A stretch of DNA of 6,063 nucleotides from Desulfitobacterium sp. (GTDB lineage Bacteria; Bacillota; Desulfitobacteriia; Desulfitobacteriales; Desulfitobacteriaceae): NCBI GenBank assembly GCA_012799495.1, contig JAAZLD010000065.1, forward strand, positions 1 through 6,063, written 5' to 3'. This document shows, in pieces, positions 6,044-6,063 of the stretch (its first letter is position 1; every line of letters starts with the position of its first letter). The notes beneath the pieces are model-generated. The model was not told the origin of the DNA. It was given only the letters and a program-made list of their open reading frames with translations, and did no database searches. The position numbers and the translations under genes are program-made.

Positions 6044-6063
6044 AGGTAAATTGGCGAGCGGCA

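Noticed and set aside
6036..6063. Possible C-terminus of an upstream gene
   Set aside because: Stops exist in two frames, but fewer than ten codons are visible, too few to call a coding region or choose a frame.
1..6063. CRISPR arrays, insertion sequences, tRNA genes or att sites
   Set aside because: No regularly spaced repeats, transposase motifs, tRNA-like cloverleaf or flanking direct repeats were seen on either strand.

Overview
The window reads almost entirely on the minus strand, and every convincing gene is transcribed right to left. It looks like the chromosome of an anaerobic, endospore-forming, moderately AT-rich Firmicute, most plausibly a clostridium or a member of the Peptococcaceae. 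The evidence is a threonine T-box leader in front of thrS, a YtxC-family protein (a family described as restricted to endospore formers), strong purine-rich ribosome binding sites, and a cluster of oxygen-sensitive metalloenzyme accessory genes. The genus cannot be fixed from the sequence alone.

Right half (about 3508-6063): a three-gene run with short gaps (37 and 65 nt). In transcription order it encodes (1) a BadF/HgdC-type ATP-dependent activase with the [4Fe-4S] ligand cysteines, (2) a 246-residue protein resembling the middle domain of acetyl-CoA synthase (AcsB/CdhC) that ends in a compact four-cysteine motif, and (3) a CooC-type P-loop ATPase with the CxC metal-binding motif. A hairpin with a U-rich tail follows. 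The run probably continues upstream beyond the right edge, where the activase's partner would be expected. No CO dehydrogenase, complete acetyl-CoA synthase or dehydratase is visible here. This cassette is the most interesting part of the window.

Middle (about 2506-3435): ytxC, a sporulation-associated gene of unknown biochemical function. A strong SD points to a GTG start at 3390 rather than the upstream ATG at 3435.

Left half (1-2509): the threonyl-tRNA synthetase gene thrS. Its own sigma-A-like promoter overlaps the ytxC stop codon, and it has a well-formed T-box riboswitch with a probable ACC (Thr) specifier, a T-box sequence and an intrinsic terminator. An AT-rich stretch of about 120 nt separates the terminator from the start codon. 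After thrS, a perfect-consensus sigma-A promoter fires leftward out of the window, plausibly into infC-rpmI-rplT, which often follow thrS in clostridia.

How they work together: thrS and ytxC are a conserved housekeeping/sporulation neighbourhood. The activase, ACS-like protein and CooC-like protein look like a separate functional unit for ATP-driven electron delivery to, and metal loading of, a low-potential metalloenzyme. That joint role is inference from gene content. The SD positions also argue for shorter starts than the longest ORFs for thrS (2045) and the activase (6029).
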